Under the pieces are notes generated by a model that did not search any database, was not told where the DNA came from, and saw only the letters and a program-made list of their open reading frames with translations. A stretch of 59,584 bases of DNA from an uncultured Saprospirales bacterium (GTDB taxonomy: Bacteria > Bacteroidota > Bacteroidia > Chitinophagales > JADIYW01). The DNA is taken from NCBI GenBank assembly GCA_938008535.1, contig CALLKF010000104.1:1-59584 (forward strand), written 5' to 3'. The position numbers and the translations under genes were made by a program. This document shows positions 1 through 8,961 of the stretch, piece after piece. Each line of letters opens with the position of its first letter. Within the stretch, counting starts at the first letter, position 1.

Positions 1-328
1 GCAAGCCTTCGTGTGTAGTTGGATGGCCTTGTAAGCGCGAATTGATATGACGAAACGTTCCTAATTCTTTTACATCAAAAAAACCACGACGCGCCAGAAC
101 ACTATAAAATAATGGTGAAATGTGACCATTCGACAAGAAAAATAGATCTTCATTTTTGCCATCCATTTTAAAATCAGTATCGAGTTTCATTATTTCAAAA
201 TAGAGTGCTGTTAGAAAATCAGCGCAACCAAGCGAGCCGCCTGGATGACCTGATTTGCATTGATGTACCATGCGCACAATATCTCTGCGAATTTGTGTGG
301 CTGTTTTGTTGAGTTCTGCTATTTGCAT
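1..328 (-). CDS. Transketolase N-terminal subunit (partial)
   Basis: This is the first 109 codons of a thiamine-diphosphate transketolase N-terminal subunit; the rest lies beyond the window edge. The reverse strand reads from ATG at 328 with the family motif SGHPGGSLG near residue 27, followed by a cofactor-pocket stretch containing LSNGHISPL. Many Bacteroidota encode transketolase as two polypeptides, and the N-terminal half binds the pyrophosphate of ThDP. The enzyme moves two-carbon units between sugar phosphates in the non-oxidative pentose phosphate pathway in the cytosol. Only the N-terminus is visible, so whether the gene is split here or full length cannot be decided from this sequence; the split form is an inference from the phylum. 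Confidence 0.9.
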   Translation of the reverse strand, partial: MQIAELNKTATQIRRDIVRMVHQCKSGHPGGSLGCADFLTALYFEIMKLDTDFKMDGKNEDLFFLSNGHISPLFYSVLARRGFFDVKELGTFRHINSRLQGHPTTHEGL

Positions 329-333
329 GTTAA

Positions 334-368
334 AGTCGTGAGTCGTGAGTAATAAGTCGTAAGCATGC
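334..368. repeat. Heptamer-period array (5 units)
   Basis: Five consecutive 7-bp units read AGTCGTG, AGTCGTG, AGTAATA, AGTCGTA and AGCATGC, just upstream of the transketolase start. It belongs to the dispersed period-7 arrays seen throughout the window. Confidence 0.75.
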
Positions 369-434
369 TTCGCTAAACTCAGCATTAAATTACGATTTCT
401 ACAAAAATAAGAAAATAAAAGTTGTTCAATAATT

Positions 435-469
435 AACTTATAACTATTAGCTCAAAACTGTTAGCTATT
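435..469. repeat. Heptamer-period array (5 units)
   Basis: Five 7-bp units read AACTTAT, AACTATT, AGCTCAA, AACTGTT and AGCTATT, ending 3 bp before the end of the AsmA-like gene. The period matches the array at 334-368 but the unit sequence differs. Confidence 0.7.
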
Positions 470-472
470 TTA

Positions 473-3118
473 TCATTTTTTCCATGGAAATTTATTTATA
501 ATCTGATCTTTTACATTGTCAATTACATTTCCTTTTTGTGTTGTATCTTTTTGACCAGTTAAAATTTCCTGAACTTTTGATTTTGCTTCATTGACTACTT
601 GTTTTTTCAGCGTATCTGCTGTTGCTTTTGCTTGCGTAACAACCTGTTCTTTTATTTGTTGAACTTGTTGTTGCACTTGCTCTTTCACTACATCTTTCAT
701 CGAGCCAGCTCCGTTAGTGCCATCTGGTTTACCAACAGTAATAGTTGGATTGTTAAACGTACCGCCAATTTTTAAATTGATTCTAACTATTTCTGGCACC
801 ATTCCGTTTAATTGTTTTATCGGATTTTTTGCTAATAATCCTTCGGCAAAAGTAGATGCTTGACCAAGCTCTTTCCATGGAATATCAATCGCTACAGCGT
901 AATCCATCGTTTGATCTAAACCTTGCGAGCCACCAACTGTCATTTTTAAATTGTTGACTTTTGTTTCAAAAGGTGCAACTAAAATTCTACCGTTTGCAAT
1001 CGTTGTTTTGATATCTAAATTTTCAATGCGCAAGTTTTCTAATTGTTTCAATTTCGTTTGTTCTACAATTTTTTGCAACGCTGGAACACCTTTAATATTT
1101 GCCAACGGCATTTTAAATCCAGCAGTTCCGTTTACGCTCTTCAAATCTGGTGATAAATCAGGATTGAGTAATGTTTGTATGTTCATATTCGATGAAAATG
1201 CGCCAGAAACGTATTTCATAATTGGTGCCGCTTGCCGCATAGAACCAACCATTTTGTATACTTCTTGAATGTCAAAATTTTGAATATTATAGGTGATATT
1301 TGCTGTAGGAATATCTGTTTTGGTATTATAAAATCCACTCACGACCGCATTTCCACCAAGCAAGTTTGCACTTAAATTATTTAGGTTCAGTTGCTCGTCT
1401 TTTAAGTTGATTTTTCCATTCATATTTTTCAAACTTAAATTACTATACAACAGCTCGCCAACATTTGCAACACCAGTAAAATCTATATTCTTCGGAACAC
1501 GCACCACTTCTTTTGCTTTTTGTACGTTAGATTTTTTAGACACTGTTGAATCTGGTAAAAACTCATTGGCATCAATTTTATTAGATACTACATTTACGTT
1601 TCCAGTAATGATTGCATCTTTAGATAACACATAACCTATAACGTTTTCTAATTTTCCTTTGATATCAAAATCACTGCTTCCAATGACAGCTTTGCATTGT
1701 GTTACATCTACAAATTGTGGTGTAAAATTCAACAACAAATTACTCACAGAAACTGGTTTAGGAACATCTTTAGATGCGTATTCAATACCAGTTGCTGCTA
1801 TGTTTCCTGCAGCTTGTATATTTTGATAGCGCTTAGCAACTACATCCGATTTTTTTGCTTTTACCGTTAAATCAACATTGGCAATTCCGCTTAGCTTTTG
1901 CACATTTTCCATTGGATAAAATTTCTGTACATCAGCCAAGTTTAATTTTCCTTTTGCAGATAAATCAACATTTGGATCTGAAATTGGAGTTGATACATTT
2001 AACCGCGCAACGATTGGTTCGTTCGCCATTTTTAAACGTAAATCAGGAATATTGATTGTCGTATTGTCTAAGCTTCCACCAGTATTTTTCACATGCGCGT
2101 CAATAAAAATATCGCTTACTGCAGTTGGCAATTTTGGATATTGAAATTTGCCATTATCAACCTTAATATTTAACGCAAAAGCAGGATACGATTCACCTTG
2201 CATAGTGCCTTTTGCCATTCCATTCAACTGTAAATTTCCAGATGTTTTGATATCATCAAAATCTTTGGAATAGATAGCTGGTATTAGCGATAACAACGAT
2301 TTGAAAGTTGTTTTATCAGCTTTAAAATTGATATCCATTTCAGTTTTGTTAGCATCTGGAATTTGTACAAAACCATTGAACAATAAACCCAAATCATTCA
2401 ACGAAAGTTTGTTGTCTTTAAAGCTATATTTTTTATTTTTCTGATCGATATTTAAAATGCTTTCAAAATTAATTTTCGCATTTTTTAAGTACGTAACGAG
2501 TCCTTTTGAAGCCGATGTTTTATCAATATCTGTAGAACTTTTATAGTCTAATATATCCGACGTGAAATCGCCTTTTCCAGTATGGTTTAGATTGGTAATT
2601 TTTAAAGCAGCACCACCTTGTAAATCATCGTAATTGATATTGATATTATCTAACACTAATTTATTTAATGCTAACTTAAATGGTTTTGCTTCTGATTTTG
2701 TTGAATCGCTACTTGGTTTAATAATATTCCAATTTTGAAAGCCATCTTTATTGACAATTGCATTCAGCGTTAAATCTCTTACTTCAATCGCTTCAACTTT
2801 ATATTGTTCGCCTTTTATCACACTCATAATATCTAATGAAACGGTTGCATTTCCTAAATTCAACAACGTGTCGCCATCGAATGCATTCTTTCCAACAATG
2901 GTTACATCATTAATACCTAAAGCAATATTTGGAAAATTTTTGATGTTTTTTAGCAACGATAAATCAATACTTTTGAAATCTGTTTTTGCATCGATATATG
3001 TTTCGATTTGCTCTTTTGCTTTTGCAATAATTTTATCTTTAAAAAAGAAAGGAATTGCGATTGCAGCTGCAATTAACACCACAAAGAAAATTAGAAAAAC
3101 GCGTAAGAATTTTTTCAT
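473..3118 (-). CDS. AsmA-family envelope protein
   Basis: An 881-residue protein with one N-terminal membrane helix (about residues 4-26) followed by a long beta-rich region and a C-terminal AsmA-like segment around residues 590-790. AsmA/TamB-type proteins span the envelope and are linked to lipid transport or outer-membrane biogenesis; that role is family knowledge. Repeated short segments such as LNLADVQKFYP and VSGFYNTKTDIPTANITYNI fit the repeating beta-groove fold. The last 80 residues are a helical Q/K-rich tail (KEQVQQQVQQIKEQV), probably a coiled coil. The length is normal for Bacteroidota homologues. It is transcribed alone towards the transketolase gene. The start at 3118 puts the hydrophobic helix directly at the N-terminus, so it is well supported. 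Confidence 0.85.
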   Translation of the reverse strand: MKKFLRVFLIFFVVLIAAAIAIPFFFKDKIIAKAKEQIETYIDAKTDFKSIDLSLLKNIKNFPNIALGINDVTIVGKNAFDGDTLLNLGNATVSLDIMSVIKGEQYKVEAIEVRDLTLNAIVNKDGFQNWNIIKPSSDSTKSEAKPFKLALNKLVLDNININYDDLQGGAALKITNLNHTGKGDFTSDILDYKSSTDIDKTSASKGLVTYLKNAKINFESILNIDQKNKKYSFKDNKLSLNDLGLLFNGFVQIPDANKTEMDINFKADKTTFKSLLSLIPAIYSKDFDDIKTSGNLQLNGMAKGTMQGESYPAFALNIKVDNGKFQYPKLPTAVSDIFIDAHVKNTGGSLDNTTINIPDLRLKMANEPIVARLNVSTPISDPNVDLSAKGKLNLADVQKFYPMENVQKLSGIANVDLTVKAKKSDVVAKRYQNIQAAGNIAATGIEYASKDVPKPVSVSNLLLNFTPQFVDVTQCKAVIGSSDFDIKGKLENVIGYVLSKDAIITGNVNVVSNKIDANEFLPDSTVSKKSNVQKAKEVVRVPKNIDFTGVANVGELLYSNLSLKNMNGKINLKDEQLNLNNLSANLLGGNAVVSGFYNTKTDIPTANITYNIQNFDIQEVYKMVGSMRQAAPIMKYVSGAFSSNMNIQTLLNPDLSPDLKSVNGTAGFKMPLANIKGVPALQKIVEQTKLKQLENLRIENLDIKTTIANGRILVAPFETKVNNLKMTVGGSQGLDQTMDYAVAIDIPWKELGQASTFAEGLLAKNPIKQLNGMVPEIVRINLKIGGTFNNPTITVGKPDGTNGAGSMKDVVKEQVQQQVQQIKEQVVTQAKATADTLKKQVVNEAKSKVQEILTGQKDTTQKGNVIDNVKDQIINKFPWKK

Positions 3119-3211
3119 ATTATAAATATATTTATGTTGTAAAGATACGAAAAAAATAAACAGATTTTGTTTACACTTTACACTTTACTGAAAACTATAA
3201 ACAACATTTTG

Positions 3212-3219
3212 TAAATTTG
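3212..3219 (+). promoter_or_regulatory. -7 promoter box of icmF
   Basis: TAAATTTG matches the Bacteroidota -7 consensus TAnnTTTG and lies 15 nt before the ATG at 3235. A more upstream TTG reading at 3217 would overlap this box, which argues for the ATG. Confidence 0.55.
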
Positions 3220-3234
3220 TGTGTAATCAATTGT

Positions 3235-6200
3235 ATGCAAGAAGTTCAACCTTATCAACTCAAAAATAAAATACGCATTGTCACAGCAGCATCTTTATTC
3301 GACGGACACGATGCAGCAATCAATATCATGCGACGTATTATCCAGGCAAGTGGCGCAGAAGTTATTCATTTAGGCCACAATCGTTCTGTTCAGGATATTG
3401 TTGAGTGTGCTATTGAAGAAGATGCGAATGCAATTGCCTTCACTTCGTATCAAGGTGGTCATGTGGAGTTTTTAAAATACATGTATGATTTACTGCATGA
3501 AAAAGGCTGCGGTCATATCAAAATAGTTGGTGGTGGTGGTGGAACAATTTTGCCTTCAGAAATTGAAGAATTACATGCCTACGGAATTGATAGGATCTAT
3601 TCACCTGATGACGGTCGTGCAATGGGTTTGCAAGGAATGATCAATGATTTATTACAACTTTGCGATTTTCCAAGTGGCAAAAATGTTGTTTTAGACAAAC
3701 AAAAACTGGAACAAAAAAATGCGCATCATATTGCACAGTTAATTTCTTCAGCAGAAAATAATCCAGAAGAATATGAAAAGGCAGATGCAGAAATTGCTGT
3801 TCTTTCAAAAGAAAGTAAAACACCAATTTTAGGAATAACAGGAACCGGTGGCGCAGGAAAATCAAGTCTTACAGACGAATTAGTGCGACGGTTTATTTTA
3901 GATTTTCCTGATAAAACACTGGCAATTATTTCTGTGGATCCAAGCAGAAGAAAAACAGGCGGCGCCTTATTAGGTGATAGAATTCGTATGAACTCTATCA
4001 ATAATGCACGTATTTATATGCGTTCGATGGCAACGCGACAAACCAACGCTTCTATCTCAAAAAACATTACAGATGCGATTGCAATTTTGAAAGCTGCGCA
4101 TTACGATTTAATAATTATCGAAACTTCCGGTATTGGACAAAGCGGCACCGAAATAGTAGATATTGCTGATACTTTCCTGTATGTGATGACGCCTGAATTT
4201 GGTGCAGCTTCGCAGTTGGAAAAAATTGACATGTTGGATTTTGCCGATGTGGTGGCTATCAATAAATTTGATAAACGCGGCGCTCAAGATGCCTTGCGTG
4301 ATGTAAAGAAACAATATCAGCGCAACAGAAATTTATGGAATGTGGATCCTGAACAAATGCCTGTCTATGGCAGCATTGCTTCACAGTTCAACGATCCTGG
4401 AACTAATGAATTATATAAAGCAGTCATTCAAAAAGTAATTGAGAAATCTAAATTAGATTGGCAATCTACATTAAATTTAAGAATCGGAAATTCTGAAAAG
4501 ATCTATATTATTCCACCAAACAGGGTTCGCTATTTATCAGATATTACTTCTACCAATCGCAACTATGATACTTGGGTAAACGAACAGGCAGAAATTGCGC
4601 AAGACTTATATGCTTTAAATCGAGTTTCAAACTTAGTAAGTTCCAAAGATTTGCCAAGTTTAGAAGAAACTATCAAACAAAAAAAATTAAAACTTCATCC
4701 GGAATGCCAGCAAATACTGGATACTTGGTCAGCAAAGAAAGCAAATTATTCCAACGAATTTTACGTGTATAAAGTACGTGATAAAGAACTAAGATTAAAA
4801 ACACATACAGAATCTTTGTCACATCAGCAGATACCAAAAGTATGTTTGCCAAAATATGAATCGTATGGTGATATTTTAAAATGGAGTTTGCAGGAAAATG
4901 TGCCCGGCGAATTTCCTTTTACTGCGGGTGTGTTTCCTTTTAAAAGAGAAGGCGAAGATCCTGCACGAATGTTTGCAGGCGAAGGTGGTCCAGAGCGTAC
5001 CAACAAACGTTTTCATTATGTATCTACGGGTTTGCCAGCAAAACGGTTGTCAACTGCATTTGATAGCGTGACTTTATATGGTGAAGATCCAGCCATTCGT
5101 CCTGATATATATGGAAAGATAGGTAATTCGGGTGTGTCAATTTGCACTTTAGATGATGCTAAAAAACTGTATTCTGGTTTTGATTTATGTTCGCCAAATA
5201 CATCAGTATCAATGACCATAAACGGACCAGCGGCAACTATCTGTGCATTTTTTATGAATGCAGCTATTGACCAAGAATGTGAAAAATACATCCAACAAAA
5301 TAATTTAGTAGACGAAGTCAATAAAAAAATTGATGAAATCTATAAAAATAAAAATGCTAAACGACCAAGCTACAATGGTGTTTTGCCTGACGGAAATAAC
5401 GGATTAGGGTTGATGTTGTTAGGTGTTACAGGCGATCAGGTTTTGGAAAAAGAAGTGTATGATAAAATTAAAGCGTATGCATTATCGCAAGTGCGTGGCA
5501 CCGTGCAAGCAGATATTTTAAAAGAAGATCAGGCGCAAAATACTTGTATTTTTTCTACGGAGTTTTCGTTGAAATTAATGGGTGACGTTCAGGAATATTT
5601 TGTACAACATAAAGTACGTAATTTTTATTCTGTTTCTATTTCTGGTTATCATATTGCAGAAGCTGGTGCCAATCCGATTTCGCAATTAGCTTTTACCTTA
5701 TCCAATGGTTTTTCGTTTGTAGAATATTATTTATCGCGTGGTATGCACATCGATGATTTTGCACCGAATCTTTCTTTCTTTTTCTCTAATGGTGTAGATC
5801 CGGAATATGCAGTAATCGGTCGTGTTGCCAGAAGAATCTGGGCAAAAGCAATGAAGTATTTATACAAAGGAAACGATAGAAGTCAGAAATTAAAATACCA
5901 TATCCAAACCTCAGGCAGAAGTTTGCACGCACAGGAAATTGATTTTAATGATATCAGAACCACCTTACAAGCATTGTATGCCATTTATGATAATTGCAAT
6001 TCATTACATACTAATGCTTACGATGAAGCTATCACTACACCAACAGAAGAAAGTGTGCGCAGAGCGATGGCTATTCAGTTAATTATCAATAAAGAATTAG
6101 GATTGGCGAAAAATGAAAATCCGTTGCAAGGTTCTTTTATTATTGAAGAATTGACAGATTTAGTGGAAGAAGCCGTATACGCTGAATTTGACAGAATTAC

Positions 6201-6594
6201 AGAACGTGGTGGCGTTTTAGGTGCAATGGAAACCATGTATCAGCGCGGAAAAATTCAGGAAGAAAGTATGTATTATGAAATGAAAAAACATACCGGCGAA
6301 TTGCCCTTAATTGGTGTAAATACTTTCTTGTCTTCAAAAGGTTCGCCAACTATTTTACCAATGGAAGTGATACGAAGTACGACGGAAGAAAAGGACTTAC
6401 AAATTTCTAATTTAAGTGCACTACAAGAAAGAAATAAATCAGAAGCACAGCATTACTTACAACAACTGCAAACAGCTGCTTTAGAAAACAAGAACTTATT
6501 TGAGGTTCTGATTGAAACCGTAAAATATTGCAGCTTAGGACAAATTACCAATGCCTTGTTTGAAGTTGGTGGTCAGTATAGGAGGAATATGTAG
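3235..6594 (+). CDS. icmF: Fused isobutyryl-CoA mutase (IcmF)
   Basis: A 1119-residue adenosylcobalamin-dependent acyl-CoA mutase carrying its own G-protein chaperone. Order: a B12-binding domain (residues about 10-140, with DGHDAAIN supplying the lower-axial-ligand histidine near residue 25), a MeaB-like GTPase (P-loop GGAGKSS near 205-211), a linker, then the mutase barrel (about 540-1119, including RMFAGEGGPERTN). This order and length are diagnostic of IcmF rather than two-subunit methylmalonyl-CoA mutase. It interconverts isobutyryl-CoA and butyryl-CoA and may act on related acyl-CoAs. I use ATG 3235 rather than TTG 3217 because the latter lies in the promoter box. The gene is followed after 15 bp by the U32 gene, which has its own promoter box. 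Confidence 0.93.
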   Translation: MQEVQPYQLKNKIRIVTAASLFDGHDAAINIMRRIIQASGAEVIHLGHNRSVQDIVECAIEEDANAIAFTSYQGGHVEFLKYMYDLLHEKGCGHIKIVGGGGGTILPSEIEELHAYGIDRIYSPDDGRAMGLQGMINDLLQLCDFPSGKNVVLDKQKLEQKNAHHIAQLISSAENNPEEYEKADAEIAVLSKESKTPILGITGTGGAGKSSLTDELVRRFILDFPDKTLAIISVDPSRRKTGGALLGDRIRMNSINNARIYMRSMATRQTNASISKNITDAIAILKAAHYDLIIIETSGIGQSGTEIVDIADTFLYVMTPEFGAASQLEKIDMLDFADVVAINKFDKRGAQDALRDVKKQYQRNRNLWNVDPEQMPVYGSIASQFNDPGTNELYKAVIQKVIEKSKLDWQSTLNLRIGNSEKIYIIPPNRVRYLSDITSTNRNYDTWVNEQAEIAQDLYALNRVSNLVSSKDLPSLEETIKQKKLKLHPECQQILDTWSAKKANYSNEFYVYKVRDKELRLKTHTESLSHQQIPKVCLPKYESYGDILKWSLQENVPGEFPFTAGVFPFKREGEDPARMFAGEGGPERTNKRFHYVSTGLPAKRLSTAFDSVTLYGEDPAIRPDIYGKIGNSGVSICTLDDAKKLYSGFDLCSPNTSVSMTINGPAATICAFFMNAAIDQECEKYIQQNNLVDEVNKKIDEIYKNKNAKRPSYNGVLPDGNNGLGLMLLGVTGDQVLEKEVYDKIKAYALSQVRGTVQADILKEDQAQNTCIFSTEFSLKLMGDVQEYFVQHKVRNFYSVSISGYHIAEAGANPISQLAFTLSNGFSFVEYYLSRGMHIDDFAPNLSFFFSNGVDPEYAVIGRVARRIWAKAMKYLYKGNDRSQKLKYHIQTSGRSLHAQEIDFNDIRTTLQALYAIYDNCNSLHTNAYDEAITTPTEESVRRAMAIQLIINKELGLAKNENPLQGSFIIEELTDLVEEAVYAEFDRITERGGVLGAMETMYQRGKIQEESMYYEMKKHTGELPLIGVNTFLSSKGSPTILPMEVIRSTTEEKDLQISNLSALQERNKSEAQHYLQQLQTAALENKNLFEVLIETVKYCSLGQITNALFEVGGQYRRNM

Positions 6595-6602
6595 TATCTT
6601 TG
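6595..6602 (+). promoter_or_regulatory. -7 promoter box of the U32 gene
   Basis: TATCTTTG matches TAnnTTTG; it begins within the icmF stop region and ends 7 nt before the ATG at 6610, so the mRNA would have almost no leader. Confidence 0.6.
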
Positions 6603-6609
6603 CAACGCA

Positions 6610-7854
6610 ATGAACAAGCAGTATAAAATAGAATTAATGGCGCCTGCAGGCAGCTATGAAGCACTTATGGCAGCCATTCACGCAGGTTGTGATTCGGTGT
6701 ATTTTGGTGTTGAACAATTCAACATGCGCGCGCGTGCCACCATGAATTTTACCTTGGAAGATCTTGAAAAAGTTGGTAATATCTGCAAAGAAAATAACGT
6801 ACGAAGTTATCTTACATTAAATACTATTGTCTATGATCATGATTTGTCTGCCATTAAAACGGTTTTGGATAAATCAAAAGCAAGCGGCATTACTGCCGTA
6901 ATTGCCAGTGATCAAGCAGTGATTGCTTACGCTAGATCAATTCAACTGGAAGTGCACATTTCCACGCAAGTCAACATCACGAATATTGAAACCGTAAAGT
7001 TTTACGCACTGTTTGCAGACACCATGGTGTTATCAAGAGAATTGAGTTTAATACAGGTAAAAAAAATCTGCGACCAAATAGAAAAAGAAAACATCTGCGG
7101 ACCTTCCGGAAAATTAATAGAAATTGAGATTTTCGTTCATGGTGCATTGTGTATGGCGGTTTCCGGAAAATGTTATTTGAGTTTACACACAGCAAATGCT
7201 TCTGCCAACAGAGGTGCATGCGTGCAAAATTGCAGAAGAAGCTATACCGTAATTGACAACGAAGACGGCCATGAATTAGAAATCGACAATGAATACATCA
7301 TGTCAGCACAGGATTTATGTACGATAGATTTTTTAGATCAGGTGATTGAAAGCGGTGTAAGTGTAATGAAAATTGAAGGAAGAGGAAAAGGCGCGGATTA
7401 TGTAAAAACGACAGTGGAGTGTTATCGCGAAGCCATAGATGCATATTACAATAATTCTTACACGAAAGAAAAAGTAGCCGACTGGATGGAACGATTACAA
7501 CGCGTGTACAATCGTGGCTTTTGGAGTGGTTATTATTTAGGACAAGAGTTAGGCGAATGGAATGATGCAGCTGGCTCCAAAGCAACCACTAAAAAAATCT
7601 ACCTTGGAAAAGGAAGTAATTATTTTGATAAGATTCAAGTGGCAGAATTTAAACTGGAATCTTTTGAATTAAATGTTGGTGACAGCGTATTAATTACCGG
7701 ACCTACAACAGGTGCCATTGAAACAACTATTACAGAACTTCACACTTCAGTTGGTGCCGTTCAAACTGCAAAAAAAGGCGATAGTTGTGCATTCAAGCTG
7801 GAAACACCGATTCGTACCAGCGATAAATTATACAAAATCGTCAGCAACAATTAA
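6610..7854 (+). CDS. Peptidase U32 family protein (TrhP/RlhA-like)
   Basis: A 414-residue U32-family protein. The N-terminal motif ELMAPAGSYEALMAAIHAG and the cysteine set C181, C188, C204, C208 are typical of this family. Characterised members are mostly not proteases: E. coli TrhP and RlhA take part in hydroxylation of tRNA or rRNA bases, and UbiU/UbiV, from the same family, carry a 4Fe-4S cluster and hydroxylate a quinone precursor. The four cysteines here probably hold a cluster as well. The very next gene, 6 bp away, is a single-cluster ferredoxin, so an electron-transfer partnership is likely. A TrhP-like role in tRNA 5-hydroxyuridine formation is the best guess. The specific substrate cannot be told from sequence alone. 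Confidence 0.85.
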   Translation: MNKQYKIELMAPAGSYEALMAAIHAGCDSVYFGVEQFNMRARATMNFTLEDLEKVGNICKENNVRSYLTLNTIVYDHDLSAIKTVLDKSKASGITAVIASDQAVIAYARSIQLEVHISTQVNITNIETVKFYALFADTMVLSRELSLIQVKKICDQIEKENICGPSGKLIEIEIFVHGALCMAVSGKCYLSLHTANASANRGACVQNCRRSYTVIDNEDGHELEIDNEYIMSAQDLCTIDFLDQVIESGVSVMKIEGRGKGADYVKTTVECYREAIDAYYNNSYTKEKVADWMERLQRVYNRGFWSGYYLGQELGEWNDAAGSKATTKKIYLGKGSNYFDKIQVAEFKLESFELNVGDSVLITGPTTGAIETTITELHTSVGAVQTAKKGDSCAFKLETPIRTSDKLYKIVSNN

Positions 7855-7860
7855 CACATC

Positions 7861-8085
7861 ATGATTACCATCATACAGCAAAGAGCAAAATGTATTGGCT
7901 GCAATTATTGTGTGGAGCTGGCTCCGCAGCGCTGGCGCATGAGCCGAAAAGATGGTAAAAGTGTATTATTGGAAGCAACAGACAAAAAAGGATTCTGGAA
8001 CGTTAAAGTGCGCGAAGATGAATTGGAAAGCAATCTCAAAGCGGCCAAAGCTTGTCCTGTTAATATTATACAAGTGATTGAATAA
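7861..8085 (+). CDS. Single-cluster 4Fe-4S ferredoxin
   Basis: A 74-residue soluble protein with C11, C14 and C17 (CIGCNYC) and C65 in ACPVN, the four-cysteine layout of monocluster 4Fe-4S ferredoxins. It starts 6 bp after the U32 gene stop with no room for a separate promoter, so the two are almost certainly co-transcribed. Its job is presumably to deliver electrons to the U32 protein; that is inferred from position, not from the sequence of the ferredoxin. It is basic in its middle part (RWRMSRKDGK), which is unusual for an acidic electron carrier and could favour nucleic-acid or enzyme docking. Confidence 0.85.
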   Translation: MITIIQQRAKCIGCNYCVELAPQRWRMSRKDGKSVLLEATDKKGFWNVKVREDELESNLKAAKACPVNIIQVIE

Positions 8086-8168
8086 ACACAATCTGGAATA
8101 TTAATTTTCCTCTTTAAACCTTTAACAAAAAATAATCCGTTTAAATACATTAATTCTATTACCAATTC

Positions 8169-8176
8169 TATTTTTG
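8169..8176 (+). promoter_or_regulatory. -7 promoter box of the SprT-like gene
   Basis: TATTTTTG fits TAnnTTTG and ends only 4 nt before the GTG start at 8181, predicting a leaderless transcript. Confidence 0.6.
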
Positions 8177-8180
8177 CAGC

Positions 8181-8912
8181 GTGACCGATATAATTTATCC
8201 TTCTGATAATTTTCCTGTGCCAATTAGAATCGTAGTTGAGAGACGTAATTATTCGCGTGTGGCACTAGGTAAAAAAGAAATTGTCATTCGTTTGCCGAAA
8301 CATATTACGGCTACGGAAAAACAAAAGACGGTACAGAAGTTTTTGGTTTGGGCAAAAGAGCAGATTCAGGAGAAACAGTGCTACGCACATATTCAAACTT
8401 CGATTCAATATTATCAAAATCGAACAATTACTATTTATGATAAGCAATTTACCATTGAGCTGAATTTTGGGTTGGAAGGAAAGAATAAGCTGAGCTATCG
8501 CGGCGACAATATTCTGCATATTTATTTACTGGAACAACAAAATGATGAGCAAAAGATTGCCGAAGTGCAGCGATTTTTGTTGCGTTTCACCGAAAAATAT
8601 TTCTTGCCCTTGCTGCAAAAACGAACGATTTACTGGAACGATTTCTATTTTAAAGAAAAGATCGAAAAAATAACGGTTAAACATACGACCTCGCGCTGGG
8701 GCAGCTGCTCGAGTTCGCGGAAAATTGCGTTTGCCACTAAATTGCTATTGCTTCCGAACGATATTATTGATTATGTGATCGTGCACGAGCTGGCGCACCT
8801 GAAAGAAATGAACCACTCGGCGAAATTCTGGAAGCAGGTGGAAGCTGCGATGCCTGATTACCAGCAAAAACGCAAATGGCTGAAGGATCACGGCAATAAG
8901 ATTGACTTTTGA
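8181..8912 (+). CDS. YgjP/SprT-like zinc metallopeptidase
   Basis: A 243-residue cytoplasmic protein of the YgjP-like (DUF45, M48-related) metallopeptidase family. The zinc site HELAH is at 202-206, with a further conserved histidine in NHSAKFW (H212) and the family motif SRWGSCSS at 171-178. Members are thought to be metal-dependent hydrolases; the cellular substrate is unknown. It starts with GTG, chosen because the promoter box lies just upstream and no ATG is nearby. Base composition shifts within the gene: the last 250 bp are about 47-50% G+C by hand count, clearly above the neighbouring genes, and this shift runs towards the 21-bp repeat array that begins about 50 bp after the stop. Confidence 0.85.
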   Translation: MTDIIYPSDNFPVPIRIVVERRNYSRVALGKKEIVIRLPKHITATEKQKTVQKFLVWAKEQIQEKQCYAHIQTSIQYYQNRTITIYDKQFTIELNFGLEGKNKLSYRGDNILHIYLLEQQNDEQKIAEVQRFLLRFTEKYFLPLLQKRTIYWNDFYFKEKIEKITVKHTTSRWGSCSSSRKIAFATKLLLLPNDIIDYVIVHELAHLKEMNHSAKFWKQVEAAMPDYQQKRKWLKDHGNKIDF

Positions 8913-8919
8913 GGAAGTA

Positions 8920-8961
8920 GTAAGTAGTGAGTAATAAGTATTAAGTCTTAAATGATACGCC
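8920..8961. repeat. Heptamer array in register with the 21-bp array
   Basis: Six 7-bp units (GTAAGTA, GTGAGTA, ATAAGTA, TTAAGTC, TTAAATG, ATACGCC) run without a phase break into the 21-bp array at 8962. GTAAGTA resembles the first third of the 21-bp unit, which begins GTAAGAT. Confidence 0.75.

Noticed and set aside
3217..3234. TTG start for icmF
   Set aside because: It overlaps the promoter box and adds residues not found in IcmF homologues.
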